DNA of 20,484 nt from JAFCCL01 sp041645325 (GCA_041645325.1 JBAZQI010000018.1:1-20484); one strand, 5' to 3'; numbered from the stretch's first letter, positions 1 to 6,730 are shown. Notes: generated from the sequence alone by a model not told the origin. Translations and numbers: made by a program.

Positions 1-50
1 TAGCCTACTTTTCAAAAAAGGCGCCAAAACAAGCACTAGTTATGTATAAA

Positions 51-101
51 TCAAACCCAGTTTACTTCAATTGCATCAGTGCGCTGCCTTTGGTCAACGG
101 C
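51..101 (-). repeat. second copy of the kae1 3' end (17 codons), forming the tail of the LAGLIDADG gene
   Basis: These 51 bases align without gaps to the last 17 codons of kae1 at 1290-1340, with 38 of 51 bases identical by my count. Six of the thirteen differences are synonymous and one is a swap of stop codon (TGA for TAA), so both copies look selected as protein code. See the copy at 1290-1340. Confidence 0.85.
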
Positions 102-1199
102 GCTGTAGAAATATTTTTGGCCAACTACCTTTATTTTTACGAGTTTATTGTCAGCTAATTTTTGTAGGTAATATGAAACCACTCTTTTGCCTTTCTTTAA
201 TTTCCTTGCAAGCTCAAGCGCACTAATATTCGGATTTCTTATAATGTGGCTTAGGTAAGTATTCTGTGCTGTATTTCTTTCGAATTGATGTTTTCCATAG
301 CTTTCTAAAATTTTTCTGAACCTGTCTTTTTTCTTTTCATGGCAAAGCTCAAAGCCAAGTGCCGCAAGCTTTGTGAAATTTTGGTTGCAAGTTATAACCA
401 ACCCCGTCATTCCATTTGCTACTTTGTATACTCCCGATTTTATTCCAATTTTTTCTAACAAGCTTTGCCAGTCTTTAAGATACAATTCATTTGCCATTCT
501 TATGTGGATGTTTCTTGTTAGTCCACCGAAGCGTATGCTTCCTTCGCAATCCACCAATCTTGCGAATACTTTTGCAATCAAGTCTGGGCGTGCATCTTTA
601 AGTTCTTTGTTTATTCGAATTTCTTTAGATTTGCTTTTTTCTTTAAGAACTGAGTTAAGAAAGTATACAAATGCTTTATTGCTGGCCCTAATTACTCCGT
701 AGACACCTATACCTGTTAAGTTTGCAGATAGTTCATTTTCTGACGCCTTTGTTTTGAAAACAAGTTCTTTTTCCGCTTGCTTTATCTTATACTCTGTTGG
801 TTCAAATTTATCGTGAAATACTATCCTGTCTGGTGCCGTCGTAAATCCGCTTCTGCCAAAATAAAATTTCAGTTCTTTGCCTTCTTTCAAAACTTTTATT
901 CCGTCTTTTTCCCAGTCTGAAGGAATTTTTACTTTGATTAGGGCGTTTTTGTACGTTTTTATTTTGTGAAATGTCAACAAATCATTGAATAAACTCACTA
1001 ACTCCGGACTTTTATTTGATACAGATATCCTGCCGGCCGAGTTCCACCATCCTTCAACCTTGAGTATCTCTACAATTGAGGCAAGCTCTTCATAATAATA
1101 CAAAGTTTTAAGCAAAAACGGATTTTTGGAATTTTTTAATCTAATGGCAAATCCTTCCGGGATTTTGTTGAGTATTAAGGCCGAATCTTTTATAAGCAT
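51..1199 (-). CDS. LAGLIDADG-family homing endonuclease-like protein fused to a Kae1-like C-terminal tail
   Basis: The protein has 382 residues. Two degenerate LAGLIDADG helices are visible: IVEILKVEG at residues 42-50 and ARLVDCEG at 213-220, each ending in acidic-Gly and followed about 20-25 residues later by the family-typical S/N..L...L..LL segment. This is a single-chain, two-repeat architecture. Residues about 318-363 look like a winged helix (ISALELARKLKKGKRVVSYY), a probable DNA-binding domain. The last 16 residues (AVDQRQRTDAIEVNWV) match the C-terminus of the neighbouring Kae1 at 12 of 16 positions. The ATG at 1199 has no Shine-Dalgarno, but a TTTAAAAAG box about 27 bases upstream fits a leaderless archaeal promoter. 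It lies directly downstream of kae1 on the same strand. Cleavage activity is inferred; the acidic residues of both motifs (E49, D217) are present. It could instead be a domesticated DNA-binding regulator. Confidence 0.8.
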   Translation of the reverse strand: MLIKDSALILNKIPEGFAIRLKNSKNPFLLKTLYYYEELASIVEILKVEGWWNSAGRISVSNKSPELVSLFNDLLTFHKIKTYKNALIKVKIPSDWEKDGIKVLKEGKELKFYFGRSGFTTAPDRIVFHDKFEPTEYKIKQAEKELVFKTKASENELSANLTGIGVYGVIRASNKAFVYFLNSVLKEKSKSKEIRINKELKDARPDLIAKVFARLVDCEGSIRFGGLTRNIHIRMANELYLKDWQSLLEKIGIKSGVYKVANGMTGLVITCNQNFTKLAALGFELCHEKKKDRFRKILESYGKHQFERNTAQNTYLSHIIRNPNISALELARKLKKGKRVVSYYLQKLADNKLVKIKVVGQKYFYSAVDQRQRTDAIEVNWV

Positions 1200-1289
1200 G
1201 AATAAAATTCGTTTTTGCTTTTTAAAGTGCTTTTGAAGGAGCAGATTTCCGCTGATTGAAGAATTACTTTGTTTGCTGTTAATGCTTTG

Positions 1290-1340
1290 TTATACCCAGG
1301 TTACATTAACTTGGTCTGTCCGCTGCCTTTGATCTACGGC
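1290..1340 (-). repeat. kae1 3' end, first copy of the duplicated tail
   Basis: This segment encodes AVDQRQRTDQVNVTWV and the TAA stop of kae1. Its diverged partner at 51-101 is in frame with the end of the LAGLIDADG gene. The two direct repeats bracket the 1.2-kb insert, as expected if an element entered the 3' end of kae1 and supplied a recoded replacement tail. Confidence 0.85.
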
Positions 1341-2314
1341 TGTTTCTTCTACTTTCATCCTAACCCCGCTTTTGTACTCGACAAGCCCAAGCCAAGCAGG
1401 CAACAGTCCACTATCCACACAAGCCTCAAAAGGTGGCACAAAGAATTTGCAGCCCCTATCCATGCACATTTTTTCCAGCATTTTCCTCAATGCCTTGCTT
1501 GCCGCCACTCCCCCGGTAAGCAAAAGCTCTTTTTTTTCGGTGTGGGCCAAGGCTCTTTCGGAAACCTCGGTTACCATTGCAAAGGCGTTCTCCAAAAGCG
1601 AGTACACAAGGTCCTCTTTCCTTTCCTTTGCAATCTTGTTCGTTGCCGCCGTTTGCAATCCTGAAAAAGCCAAATCCATTCCCTTTACGGTATAAGGCAA
1701 CTCAACGTATTTTTTGCCCTCAAAATACATGGCATCCAAAGCAGGCCCTGCCGGAAAGCCCAATCCCAAGCTGCGGCCAAAGGTGTCAAGCAAATTCCCA
1801 AGCCCGATGTCAAGGGTTTCCCCATACACCCTATACCTGCCTTTTTCATATCCAATAATCTGCGTGTTTGCGCCGCTCACATAAACAACAATCGGGTCCT
1901 TTGCCCCTGTCAGCGCCTTGCCGATTTCAATGTGCGCAACGCAATGGTTGACGCCAAGCAAAGGCTTTTTGTTTGAAAGCGCGAGTGCCCTGGCGGCAAC
2001 AGCGCCAACGACCAAAGCGTTTCCGATGCCCGGACCCTGTGAAAATGAAACCAAATCAATATCGCGCATTTCAACTTTTGCCTTCTCCAAAGCGCTTTCA
2101 ATAACACGCTTTGCGCAGCCGTAATGGTGCGATGCAAGCTCCCTTGGAACCATGCCTCCTTCCTTTGTGGCATAACTGTCCTTTTCATTTGAAAGAATAT
2201 TGCATTTGCCCTCGCTGTCGCTAACTATTGCGGCACCGAAAGTATCTCCGCCTAGAGTCTCTAGAGTGCGGTGCTTTCGATTCCAAGGCAAGTAATGCCA
2301 TCTTTGCTCTGCAT
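1290..2314 (-). CDS. kae1: Kae1/TsaD, tRNA threonylcarbamoyladenosine transferase; coding region interrupted by a 20-nt BHB intron
   Basis: Kae1 is the catalytic subunit of the KEOPS complex and moves the threonylcarbamoyl group onto A37 of ANN-decoding tRNAs. Visible family blocks are the N-terminal LGIESTAH, the metal-binding NHCVAHIE, YVSGANTQI, GETLDIGLGN, ELPYTVKGMDLAFSGL, LLTGGVAAS and the tail RQRTDQVNVTW. No Bud32 kinase domain is fused. The frame is open from a TTG at 2291, but that product lacks the N-terminal motif. The motif is encoded just upstream in another frame from ATG 2314. Joining 2314-2266 to 2245-1290 removes 20 nt, restores GIESTAHTFGAAIV and gives 334 residues, the usual length. 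Unspliced RNA would hit a TAG after 17 codons. A weak GGAAG lies upstream of ATG 2314. A sequencing error is unlikely to insert 20 nt, but a pseudogene is a formal alternative. Confidence 0.88.
2237..2279 (-). other. bulge-helix-bulge RNA fold at the kae1 exon-intron junctions
   Basis: Pairs seen: exon helix C2279-G2237 to G2274-C2242 (six pairs CGAAAG/CUUUCG), a C2273/A2243 mismatch, then A2272-U2244. Next come the 3-nt bulge 2247-2245 and the 4-bp central helix CCGC/GCGG (2271-2268 with 2251-2248). Then the 3-nt bulge 2267-2265 and the intron helix CUAGA/UCUAG (2264-2260 with 2256-2252), closed by a GAC loop. The central helix and both bulge sizes match the canonical hBHBh' substrate. Confidence 0.85.
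2246..2265 (-). other. predicted 20-nt bulge-helix-bulge pre-mRNA intron in kae1
   Basis: The intron in RNA sense is TCTAGAGACTCTAGGCGGAG. It splits the codon for His17 (C|AT). Exon 1 ends in GCAC (2266) and exon 2 begins ATACTTTC (2245). Bulge 1 is A2267-C2266-U2265 and bulge 2 is A2247-G2246-A2245. The archaeal splicing endonuclease EndA cuts between the second and third base of each 3-nt bulge, which gives exactly these ends. The cut predicted from RNA structure agrees with the cut predicted from the protein family. An in-frame TAG starts within the intron. Confidence 0.85.
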
Positions 2315-2581
2315 TTCAAGCTTCCTTTTTCTTATTGGCTTTGTCCTTATCACAATGCCATACTCGTCAATTATTTTTTCAACGAGTTTTGTTCCACTAA
2401 GCCCAGATTTTAATAACCCCTTATTATCAGAGCCGCTAATTCTGCGATTTATACTGTAATGGCACCTTTGTGCTCGCAGATACAGCGGCAATATCTGTTT
2501 ATTCCGATTTTATGTTTTGTTCCTCTATCGCGCGCGGCGTCGCTTTCGCGGCGCCCTTTAGCGGCGCGAAGAGGTTCCAAT
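2315..2581. other. kae1 upstream region and left flank of the IS200-like element; no confident gene
   Basis: On the minus strand the frame of kae1 exon 1 stays open up to a TTG at 2491, but the extension (residues such as SGTKLVEKIIDEYG) matches no family I know. It also overlaps a TATA-like GTATAAATC at about 2448-2456, so I treat it as leader. That box would place a transcript start about 110 nt upstream of kae1. The right part (2519-2581) is GC-rich and belongs to the transposase leader. Confidence 0.4.
2536..2555 (+). repeat. left-end or leader hairpin of the IS200-like element
   Basis: GGCGTCGC and GCGGCGCC pair over 8 bp (one G-T wobble) around a TTTC loop, 26 bases before the transposase start. 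IS200-type left ends carry such a hairpin as the TnpA recognition site, and the same region in RNA can limit translation of tnpA. Confidence 0.6.
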
Positions 2582-3049
2582 ATGCAGACAGTTTTAAGTG
2601 GCTATCAGGATAAAAAAGTTTCTGGAAAGAAAAAAGGTAAAGACACGCGGAGCAACTGGGTAATGTTCATGTTTGTGTCAAAATGCAGATACAACGTGTT
2701 CAGGAAAAGAAGCACTATTCAAGCATGTGAAGCTGGCTTCAGGGAACTTAAGCAGTTTGGCTTTAAGTTTGGTGTGTTCGGTTTTGTTGGAACGCATCTT
2801 CACTTTGATGCAAATGTGCCAGAAAAATACAGTATCAGAACAGCAAAAACCATGCTGAAAACCTGGTCAGCCAAGCGGATATTCAAGGAAAAACCCAACT
2901 TCAGAAAGCTATACCCAAGAGGCAGTTTTTGGAGCGGCTACGAACACCATCAAGGATTCGGCGCAGACGAAGCAAAAGCGCGAGCATACATACAAAATCA
3001 AGCGCAGCACCACAATATTCAAGTTATAGACGACACGATACAAAGATGA
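2582..3049 (+). CDS. tnpA: IS200/IS605 family transposase TnpA (Y1 HUH)
   Basis: The protein has 155 residues, typical for TnpA. The HUH metal-binding pair is H72-L-H74 in GTHLHFDANVP. The catalytic tyrosine is probably Y136 in RAYIQNQ. The N-terminal SNWVMFMFVSKCRYNVF block and LYPRGSFWSGYEHH also fit the family. The enzyme excises and inserts single-stranded DNA by recognising subterminal hairpins. I chose ATG 2582 because GAGGT lies 6 bases upstream and the conserved block starts soon after. A longer frame from 2459 would read through the hairpin leader and adds no conserved sequence. It is the only plus-strand gene here and appears intact. Confidence 0.87.
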   Translation: MQTVLSGYQDKKVSGKKKGKDTRSNWVMFMFVSKCRYNVFRKRSTIQACEAGFRELKQFGFKFGVFGFVGTHLHFDANVPEKYSIRTAKTMLKTWSAKRIFKEKPNFRKLYPRGSFWSGYEHHQGFGADEAKARAYIQNQAQHHNIQVIDDTIQR

Positions 3050-3061
3050 AAATGCACGATA

Positions 3062-3084
3062 CTGCGGACTTGAAAAGCCCGCAG
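3062..3084 (+). repeat. hairpin after tnpA
   Basis: CTGCGG pairs with CCGCAG; after one mismatch CTT pairs with AAG around a GAA loop. It lies 12 bases past the tnpA stop and may belong to the IS right end. Confidence 0.55.
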
Positions 3085-3101
3085 AGTAAATTCACGGGGT
3101 C

Positions 3102-3120
3102 ATAGGGGCGGAACCCCTAT
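3102..3120 (+). repeat. right-end hairpin of the IS200-like element
   Basis: ATAGGGG and CCCCTAT form a perfect 7-bp stem with a CGGAA loop. It ends three bases before the stop codon of the convergent lipoprotein gene. It could act as an IS right-end structure and as a transcript-ending hairpin for either gene. Confidence 0.6.
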
Positions 3121-3122
3121 CG

Positions 3123-3824
3123 TCATTTGCAATCTTCAGGACAGATGCACCGATTTTCCCATTCTTCACAATTTCCATTCCCACAATCAGTACATATTGA
3201 ACCAAATCCTTCCATATTAGAAAATCGTTCACAGTCTTCAGGAGTTCCGTCAGGTAGGCTTCCTTTTTCATCTAAACCAGAACAGCATTCCTTGTACTCT
3301 CCCGTAACATCATTCATAGAAATTTCGCCAGCCTTTGCACAATTAGTCGGGATAGGACTTGGTTCAATGCAGAGGCTACAAATTGGTAAGTGGCTAATAA
3401 CGTCTTTACAAGGCTCTAAAAAACGGTTCCAGGAGGTATTACAGAAATCTTCCACCGTAGCGTAATGTGAATGTTCTCCGCCAAAACAGTCTTGAGGGCA
3501 GTTACACGCATCTTCAATGCTTTCACATATTCCGTTCCCACAGTTTATGCAGGTTCCAACAGGAAGCCCGCTCTCCATGCCTGTTTCATAACATTCACTC
3601 GCAATTGAAACACGTGTATCAAATCCTGACTCCCATTCAGTCAAACCTTCGCAACAATGTTCTGGGCAGCCTGGACAGTTAACAGTGTCTCCAAGAAATG
3701 AATACTTCTCCCCTTCTTTTGCACAATTAATCGGAGTGGGGATTGGAGTGGGGCTTGGTTCAACACAGCCACTTATTCCGACTACGAGAACCAACAAAAC
3801 AATTAACAAAATCTTGCCTTTCAT
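3123..3824 (-). CDS. secreted Cys-rich lipoprotein with a duplicated CGNGxCE domain
   Basis: The protein has 233 residues. It has a signal peptide with lipobox GISGC (Cys20 as lipidation site), then a Pro/Thr-rich linker. Two homologous domains follow. Residues 22-113 and 154-232 share the order EPSP...NCAK.GE ... CC.GL ... C..CGNG.CE..E..C.CP.DC, so the protein arose by internal duplication. The Cys-rich motif recurs in archaeal surface proteins, where disulphides or metal binding are likely; the function is unknown. A TATA-like ATATTAAAATAG about 32 bases before the ATG suggests its own promoter. The gene sits between tsaC and kae1, alien to the housekeeping cluster around it. Confidence 0.75.
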   Translation of the reverse strand: MKGKILLIVLLVLVVGISGCVEPSPTPIPTPINCAKEGEKYSFLGDTVNCPGCPEHCCEGLTEWESGFDTRVSIASECYETGMESGLPVGTCINCGNGICESIEDACNCPQDCFGGEHSHYATVEDFCNTSWNRFLEPCKDVISHLPICSLCIEPSPIPTNCAKAGEISMNDVTGEYKECCSGLDEKGSLPDGTPEDCERFSNMEGFGSICTDCGNGNCEEWENRCICPEDCK

Positions 3825-4052
3825 TCATCTGCATTATGTCCTTTCCCCTATTTTAATATATCACAAACCCAATTTTCGTGTAGTATCCTGAAATTATTTC
3901 CCCTTTTTTGTTTGACCATTGTTTTTCATGTTTTTTTCGCCTATAGAGAGGTTGATTATCCCTTTGTTTTTGTGAATTGAACTTTTTTCTCCAATTTTGA
4001 GTTAAAGCAGAATAAAAACAAAAAGAATACTATCGGCAGTTACTTTTCATTT
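3825..4052. other. AT-rich intergenic region
   Basis: No gene seen. The left end holds the lipoprotein promoter (ATATTAAAATAG on the minus strand, about 3850-3862). The remainder is AT-rich with poly-T runs on the plus strand and no clear hairpin or repeat. Confidence 0.5.
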
Positions 4053-4670
4053 TCACTCACCCAATGCCTGCTTTATCTGCTGTTCCGTTATCGGCCCGTT
4101 CCTTAAAACTTTTTTCTGCGCCACGTCATAAATTGTGCTTGGCGCATTGTGCGGCAATTCTCCCGCGTCAATTATCATGTGCACCCTGCTGTCGAATTCC
4201 CTTATGGCTTCCCTTGCCGAATAGGTGCTCGGCCTTCCGTGCATGTTTGCCGAAGTTGCCGTAATCGCGTTTCCAAGCGCTGAACAAATTTCCCTTGCAA
4301 CCCTGTTGCCTGAAATCCTGAACGCAATCGTCCTCTCTGCCAGCGAATCCGGAATGTTCGGCTGCTTTTCCACAACAAGCGTCAATGGGCCGGGCATGAA
4401 TTTTTTCACAAGTTTTTCGGCTTCCAGGCCGATTTTTCCAAAGCGCTTTGCCTGCTCCAAATCAGAAACTATGATGGAAATGTTTTTTTCTTCGGATTGG
4501 CCTTTTATCGGCGCAATCTTTTTTATTGCGGTTTCGTTCAGGGCATCAGTGCCGATGCCATAGCTTGATTCTGTGGGAAAAATTATCACGCCGCCCTCTT
4601 TCATTATCCTGGCGGCCTTTTCAATTATGGCCTTTTCGTTTCCTCCGAGCAATTGTTTTATTATTGCCAT
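4053..4670 (-). CDS. tsaC: TsaC/Sua5-type L-threonylcarbamoyladenylate synthase
   Basis: This enzyme makes threonylcarbamoyl-AMP from threonine, bicarbonate and ATP, the substrate that Kae1/KEOPS transfers to tRNA A37. The protein has 205 residues, the short form without the Sua5 C-terminal domain. Visible blocks are FPTESSYGIGTDA (31-43), KKFMPGPLTLVVEKQ (89-103), RTIAFRISGN (113-122) and ITATSANMHGRP (136-147). In the usual KGR segment the residue is Gln (IKGQSEEKNIS, 56-65). The start at ATG 4670 begins at the conserved N-terminus and lies 4 bases behind the stop of the CPBP protease, so the two are co-transcribed. Together with kae1 it places two t6A enzymes in one neighbourhood. Confidence 0.9.
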   Translation of the reverse strand: MAIIKQLLGGNEKAIIEKAARIMKEGGVIIFPTESSYGIGTDALNETAIKKIAPIKGQSEEKNISIIVSDLEQAKRFGKIGLEAEKLVKKFMPGPLTLVVEKQPNIPDSLAERTIAFRISGNRVAREICSALGNAITATSANMHGRPSTYSAREAIREFDSRVHMIIDAGELPHNAPSTIYDVAQKKVLRNGPITEQQIKQALGE

Positions 4671-4674
4671 TTTT

Positions 4675-5217
4675 TCATATCCCGAAAATTGCAGCCAATG
4701 CAATTGCATTGTATGCCGCGTGCGCCAGTATGTTTGGGTAGAGGTTTTTATTTAATTGGAACGCTTTTGCAAGCACGAGCCCCAAAACAAAAGCGCCTAT
4801 CATTTCCGCGGCTGAGCCGTATCCTGTGTGGAACAATGCAAATACGCCGCTGCTTGCAACAATGCCGATTTTTTCCACAAGAAAGCCCCTGAAAAATATT
4901 TCCTCGCTTATGACGCGCAGCACCGCAATCAACAAAAAAACAGGCAAAACCATTCCCGCCTTTTCAACGGATTTGGACACAAGCGCAAGGTCGTTGAAGC
5001 CGAGAAAGCTCAGTGCAAGCGAAAGCCATATGGAAATCGCAATCATTGCGATGAAAAGAAGCAGTGTTTTTTTCAGGAACTGCCATGCGCCGATTTTCCT
5101 GAAGCCAAGTTCCTGCACTGCCTTTTTCAGGCTGTGCTTTTTTGAAAAAAGAAAAATAATCGGCAGGGCAATGAGGCAACTGTCAAATAAAATGTTTAAG
5201 AGCAAGCCAAGAATCAT
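4675..5217 (-). CDS. CPBP family (CAAX-type) intramembrane metalloprotease
   Basis: The protein has 180 residues and about five hydrophobic segments. The three family motifs are in order: SEEIFFRGF (EExxxR), FALFHTGYG (FxxxH) and ILAHAAYNA (HxxxN). They place Glu and His residues for zinc-dependent catalysis inside the membrane. Its ATG shares ATGA with the stop of eS31, and tsaC follows after 4 bases, so it is embedded in a translationally coupled operon. The substrate is unknown. Archaeal members have been tied to protein maturation or immunity, but nothing here points to a specific role. Confidence 0.87.
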   Translation of the reverse strand: MILGLLLNILFDSCLIALPIIFLFSKKHSLKKAVQELGFRKIGAWQFLKKTLLLFIAMIAISIWLSLALSFLGFNDLALVSKSVEKAGMVLPVFLLIAVLRVISEEIFFRGFLVEKIGIVASSGVFALFHTGYGSAAEMIGAFVLGLVLAKAFQLNKNLYPNILAHAAYNAIALAAIFGI

Positions 5218-5435
5218 TCAACTGCCTTTTTTTCCTTGAATTCAGTGTAGCCGCACTTGCCGCAGTTCAGCCTGTTCTTGTGCTCTGCCATCAGGACGCC
5301 GGGGCCGCATTTTGGGCAGCTTCTCCTTTTTCTTTCCAATGAGCCGCCTTTGGTTTCGTAGAGCGTTGACTTAAGGTGCTTCGGGTGCTTTTTCCTCTGC
5401 TTTTTTCCCGCCCTTTCCTTTTGCTTTTTTGGCAT
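5214..5435 (-). CDS. rps27ae: 30S ribosomal protein eS31 (S27ae)
   Basis: The protein has 73 residues. A basic N-terminal half is followed by a zinc ribbon with C40/C43 and C58/C61 (SCPKCGP...NCGKCGY). It is part of the small-subunit head. The stop of eS24 and this ATG overlap as TAATG, and the stop overlaps the next gene's ATG as ATGA. In most archaea kae1 follows this gene directly; here CPBP protease, tsaC, a lipoprotein and an IS intervene. Confidence 0.93.
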   Translation of the reverse strand: MPKKQKERAGKKQRKKHPKHLKSTLYETKGGSLERKRRSCPKCGPGVLMAEHKNRLNCGKCGYTEFKEKKAVE

Positions 5436-5794
5436 TATTTGTCACCTTCTTTTTTTGCTTTGGGCTTCTCTCCCTTTTTTCCAGCCTGCTTTTTGTCCGC
5501 CTTTGGTTCCCTGCCCTTCTTGCCTGCATCCCTTGCAATCAGATGGGCAAGTTCGACCTTTTTCATTGCAGCCTCGTTTTCGTAAACATTTACCCTTATA
5601 GTTGCGGCCCTTTCCCCGAACGAATGCCCTATGCTTTTTATCACGGTAAGGTTTTCTTTTGCACCAAGCATTGCCGCAATCTTCGGCCTCAGCTCCTTTC
5701 TGCTGGGCGTAATCTTGGCATCCTTTGCCTCAAGCTCAACCTCTTGCCTTTGCATTGACCTGTTTTCCTTTTTTCCGGTTATCCCTAGTTCCAT
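5435..5794 (-). CDS. rps24e: 30S ribosomal protein eS24 with charged C-terminal tail
   Basis: The protein has 119 residues. The family core runs from MELGITGKKENRSMQRQEVE through ITPSRKELRPKIAAMLGA to VIKSIGHSFGERAATIRVNVYEN. The last ~25 residues are a Lys/Gly/Pro-rich tail (KADKKQAGKKGEKPKAKK) beyond the usual archaeal core. It lies between spt4 and eS31 in the conserved order. Confidence 0.92.
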   Translation of the reverse strand: MELGITGKKENRSMQRQEVELEAKDAKITPSRKELRPKIAAMLGAKENLTVIKSIGHSFGERAATIRVNVYENEAAMKKVELAHLIARDAGKKGREPKADKKQAGKKGEKPKAKKEGDK

Positions 5795-5827
5795 TCAAAA
5801 ACCACCCGAACCTTTTTTCCAGATTTT

Positions 5828-6022
5828 TTACCTGCTTAGCCTTAAAGCAAACTTTCCAGGCCTGGCTGTTCCCATCTTTTTCGCAATCTCGCTTTTTTCC
5901 GGGTCAACTATGAAAACATAGCCCCTCCAGAAAGTCGTAAAGGTTGCGCCGCCGCAATTTGGGCAGGTTTCCTCTTCTTCAACAACCATCCTGCAGCTCC
6001 TGCAAGCTTTTTCTTTTACCAT
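5828..6022 (-). CDS. spt4: transcription elongation factor Spt4 (RpoE'')
   Basis: The protein has 64 residues with one zinc site, C7/C10 and C20/C23 (ACRSC...TCPNC), followed by the family segment WRGYVFIVDPEKSEIAKKMG. Spt4 pairs with Spt5 to keep RNA polymerase processive. It follows rpo7 by 6 bases, the normal archaeal arrangement. Confidence 0.93.
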   Translation of the reverse strand: MVKEKACRSCRMVVEEEETCPNCGGATFTTFWRGYVFIVDPEKSEIAKKMGTARPGKFALRLSR

Positions 6023-6028
6023 AAAAAT

Positions 6029-6715
6029 TCAGCCCCTACTTTTTTCCTTTTCTTTTTCCTTTTTCGCCGGCTTTTCTTCCACCGCTTTTGGCTTGCCTTT
6101 TTCTTCATCTGTTTTTGGCTTGCCTTTTTCTTCCCCTGCTTTTGGCTTCCCTTTGCCCTTTTCTTGCACGGCTTCCTTCTCGTCTTTCTTGTCCCATCCT
6201 TCCTTTCCAAGGAAAGGCTGCCTCATTGTCAGGCCAATCTTGCTGTTCTGGATGTTCCCCTTCAGCGAAATGGTGACAATTCTCGCAATTACCTCATCTT
6301 CAACAGTGAGCTTCCTGCCTGTTTTCTTTCCCACAAAGCCAGGCAGCTTTGCATCATAGTTTATGAAATCGTCCATTATCTGGCTCACATGAATAAGGCC
6401 TTCAATAGGGCTTATTCTCACAAACGCGCCGAATTCCGTTACCTCGGAGATGTTGCCTTCAACAACCTCGTGCATCAAAGGCTTGTAAACAAGCATTTCA
6501 ATGTCAGCCTCATAGTATGCCGCGCCGTCTCCCAAAACAACCTTGCCTTCGCCTATATTTTCGGCTTTTGTGATTGCAATGACAAGGCCGACTTCGTCAT
6601 CCACAAGCCCTTCGTAGCCTTCCTGAACAATCTCAAGAATGGAGTCCTCAAGCTTGCCACCAAGCAGCTTCGGCGGAACCCTGACTTTTTCCCTGACCTT
6701 TACAACGCTATACAC
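6029..6715 (-). CDS. rpo7: DNA-directed RNA polymerase subunit Rpo7 (RpoE') with repetitive tail
   Basis: The protein has 228 residues, against about 185-190 in most archaea. The N-terminal RNP-like domain (MYSVVKVREKVRVPPKLLG) and the S1/OB domain (VVEGNISEVTEFGAFVRISPIEGLIHVSQ, about 84-115) are intact. Together with Rpo4, this subunit forms the stalk that contacts nascent RNA and aids open-complex formation. The extra C-terminal ~45 residues are a Lys/Glu repeat with three KGKPKxxEE-like units. The repeat is also visible in the DNA as recurring TTTGGCTTGCC, so it probably grew by slippage. Confidence 0.92.
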   Translation of the reverse strand: MYSVVKVREKVRVPPKLLGGKLEDSILEIVQEGYEGLVDDEVGLVIAITKAENIGEGKVVLGDGAAYYEADIEMLVYKPLMHEVVEGNISEVTEFGAFVRISPIEGLIHVSQIMDDFINYDAKLPGFVGKKTGRKLTVEDEVIARIVTISLKGNIQNSKIGLTMRQPFLGKEGWDKKDEKEAVQEKGKGKPKAGEEKGKPKTDEEKGKPKAVEEKPAKKEKEKEKSRG

Positions 6716-6730
6716 CCTTTATTCCCCCCC

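Larger units (their letters stand above)
2519..3122 (+). mobile_element. IS200/IS605-type insertion sequence, tnpA only (approximate ends)
   Basis: The element is a single plus-strand Y1 transposase gene flanked by hairpins, in a region otherwise transcribed from the minus strand. The left hairpin is at 2536-2555. Two right-hand hairpins are at 3062-3084 and 3102-3120. CTATCG occurs just outside both the left (2525-2530) and right (3117-3122) hairpins and may mark the ends. No tnpB is present. This family moves as single-stranded DNA and makes no target duplication, so the exact borders cannot be fixed from this window alone. Confidence 0.6.

Noticed and set aside
51..1340. The LAGLIDADG segment as an intein or as a large BHB intron of kae1
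   Set aside because: There are no intein splicing motifs, kae1 is complete with its own stop before the insert, and I could not find a bulge-helix-bulge pairing at the two tail junctions.
1290..2291. kae1 starting at TTG 2291 as an intact gene needing no splicing
   Set aside because: That product begins MPWNRKHRTLETLGGDTFG and lacks the universal GIESTA phosphate-binding motif, which is encoded immediately upstream in another frame.
2261..2491. 59-residue N-terminal extension of Kae1
   Set aside because: No orthologue has it, and the upstream frame overlaps a TATA-like sequence; the ATG at 2314 gives the normal length.
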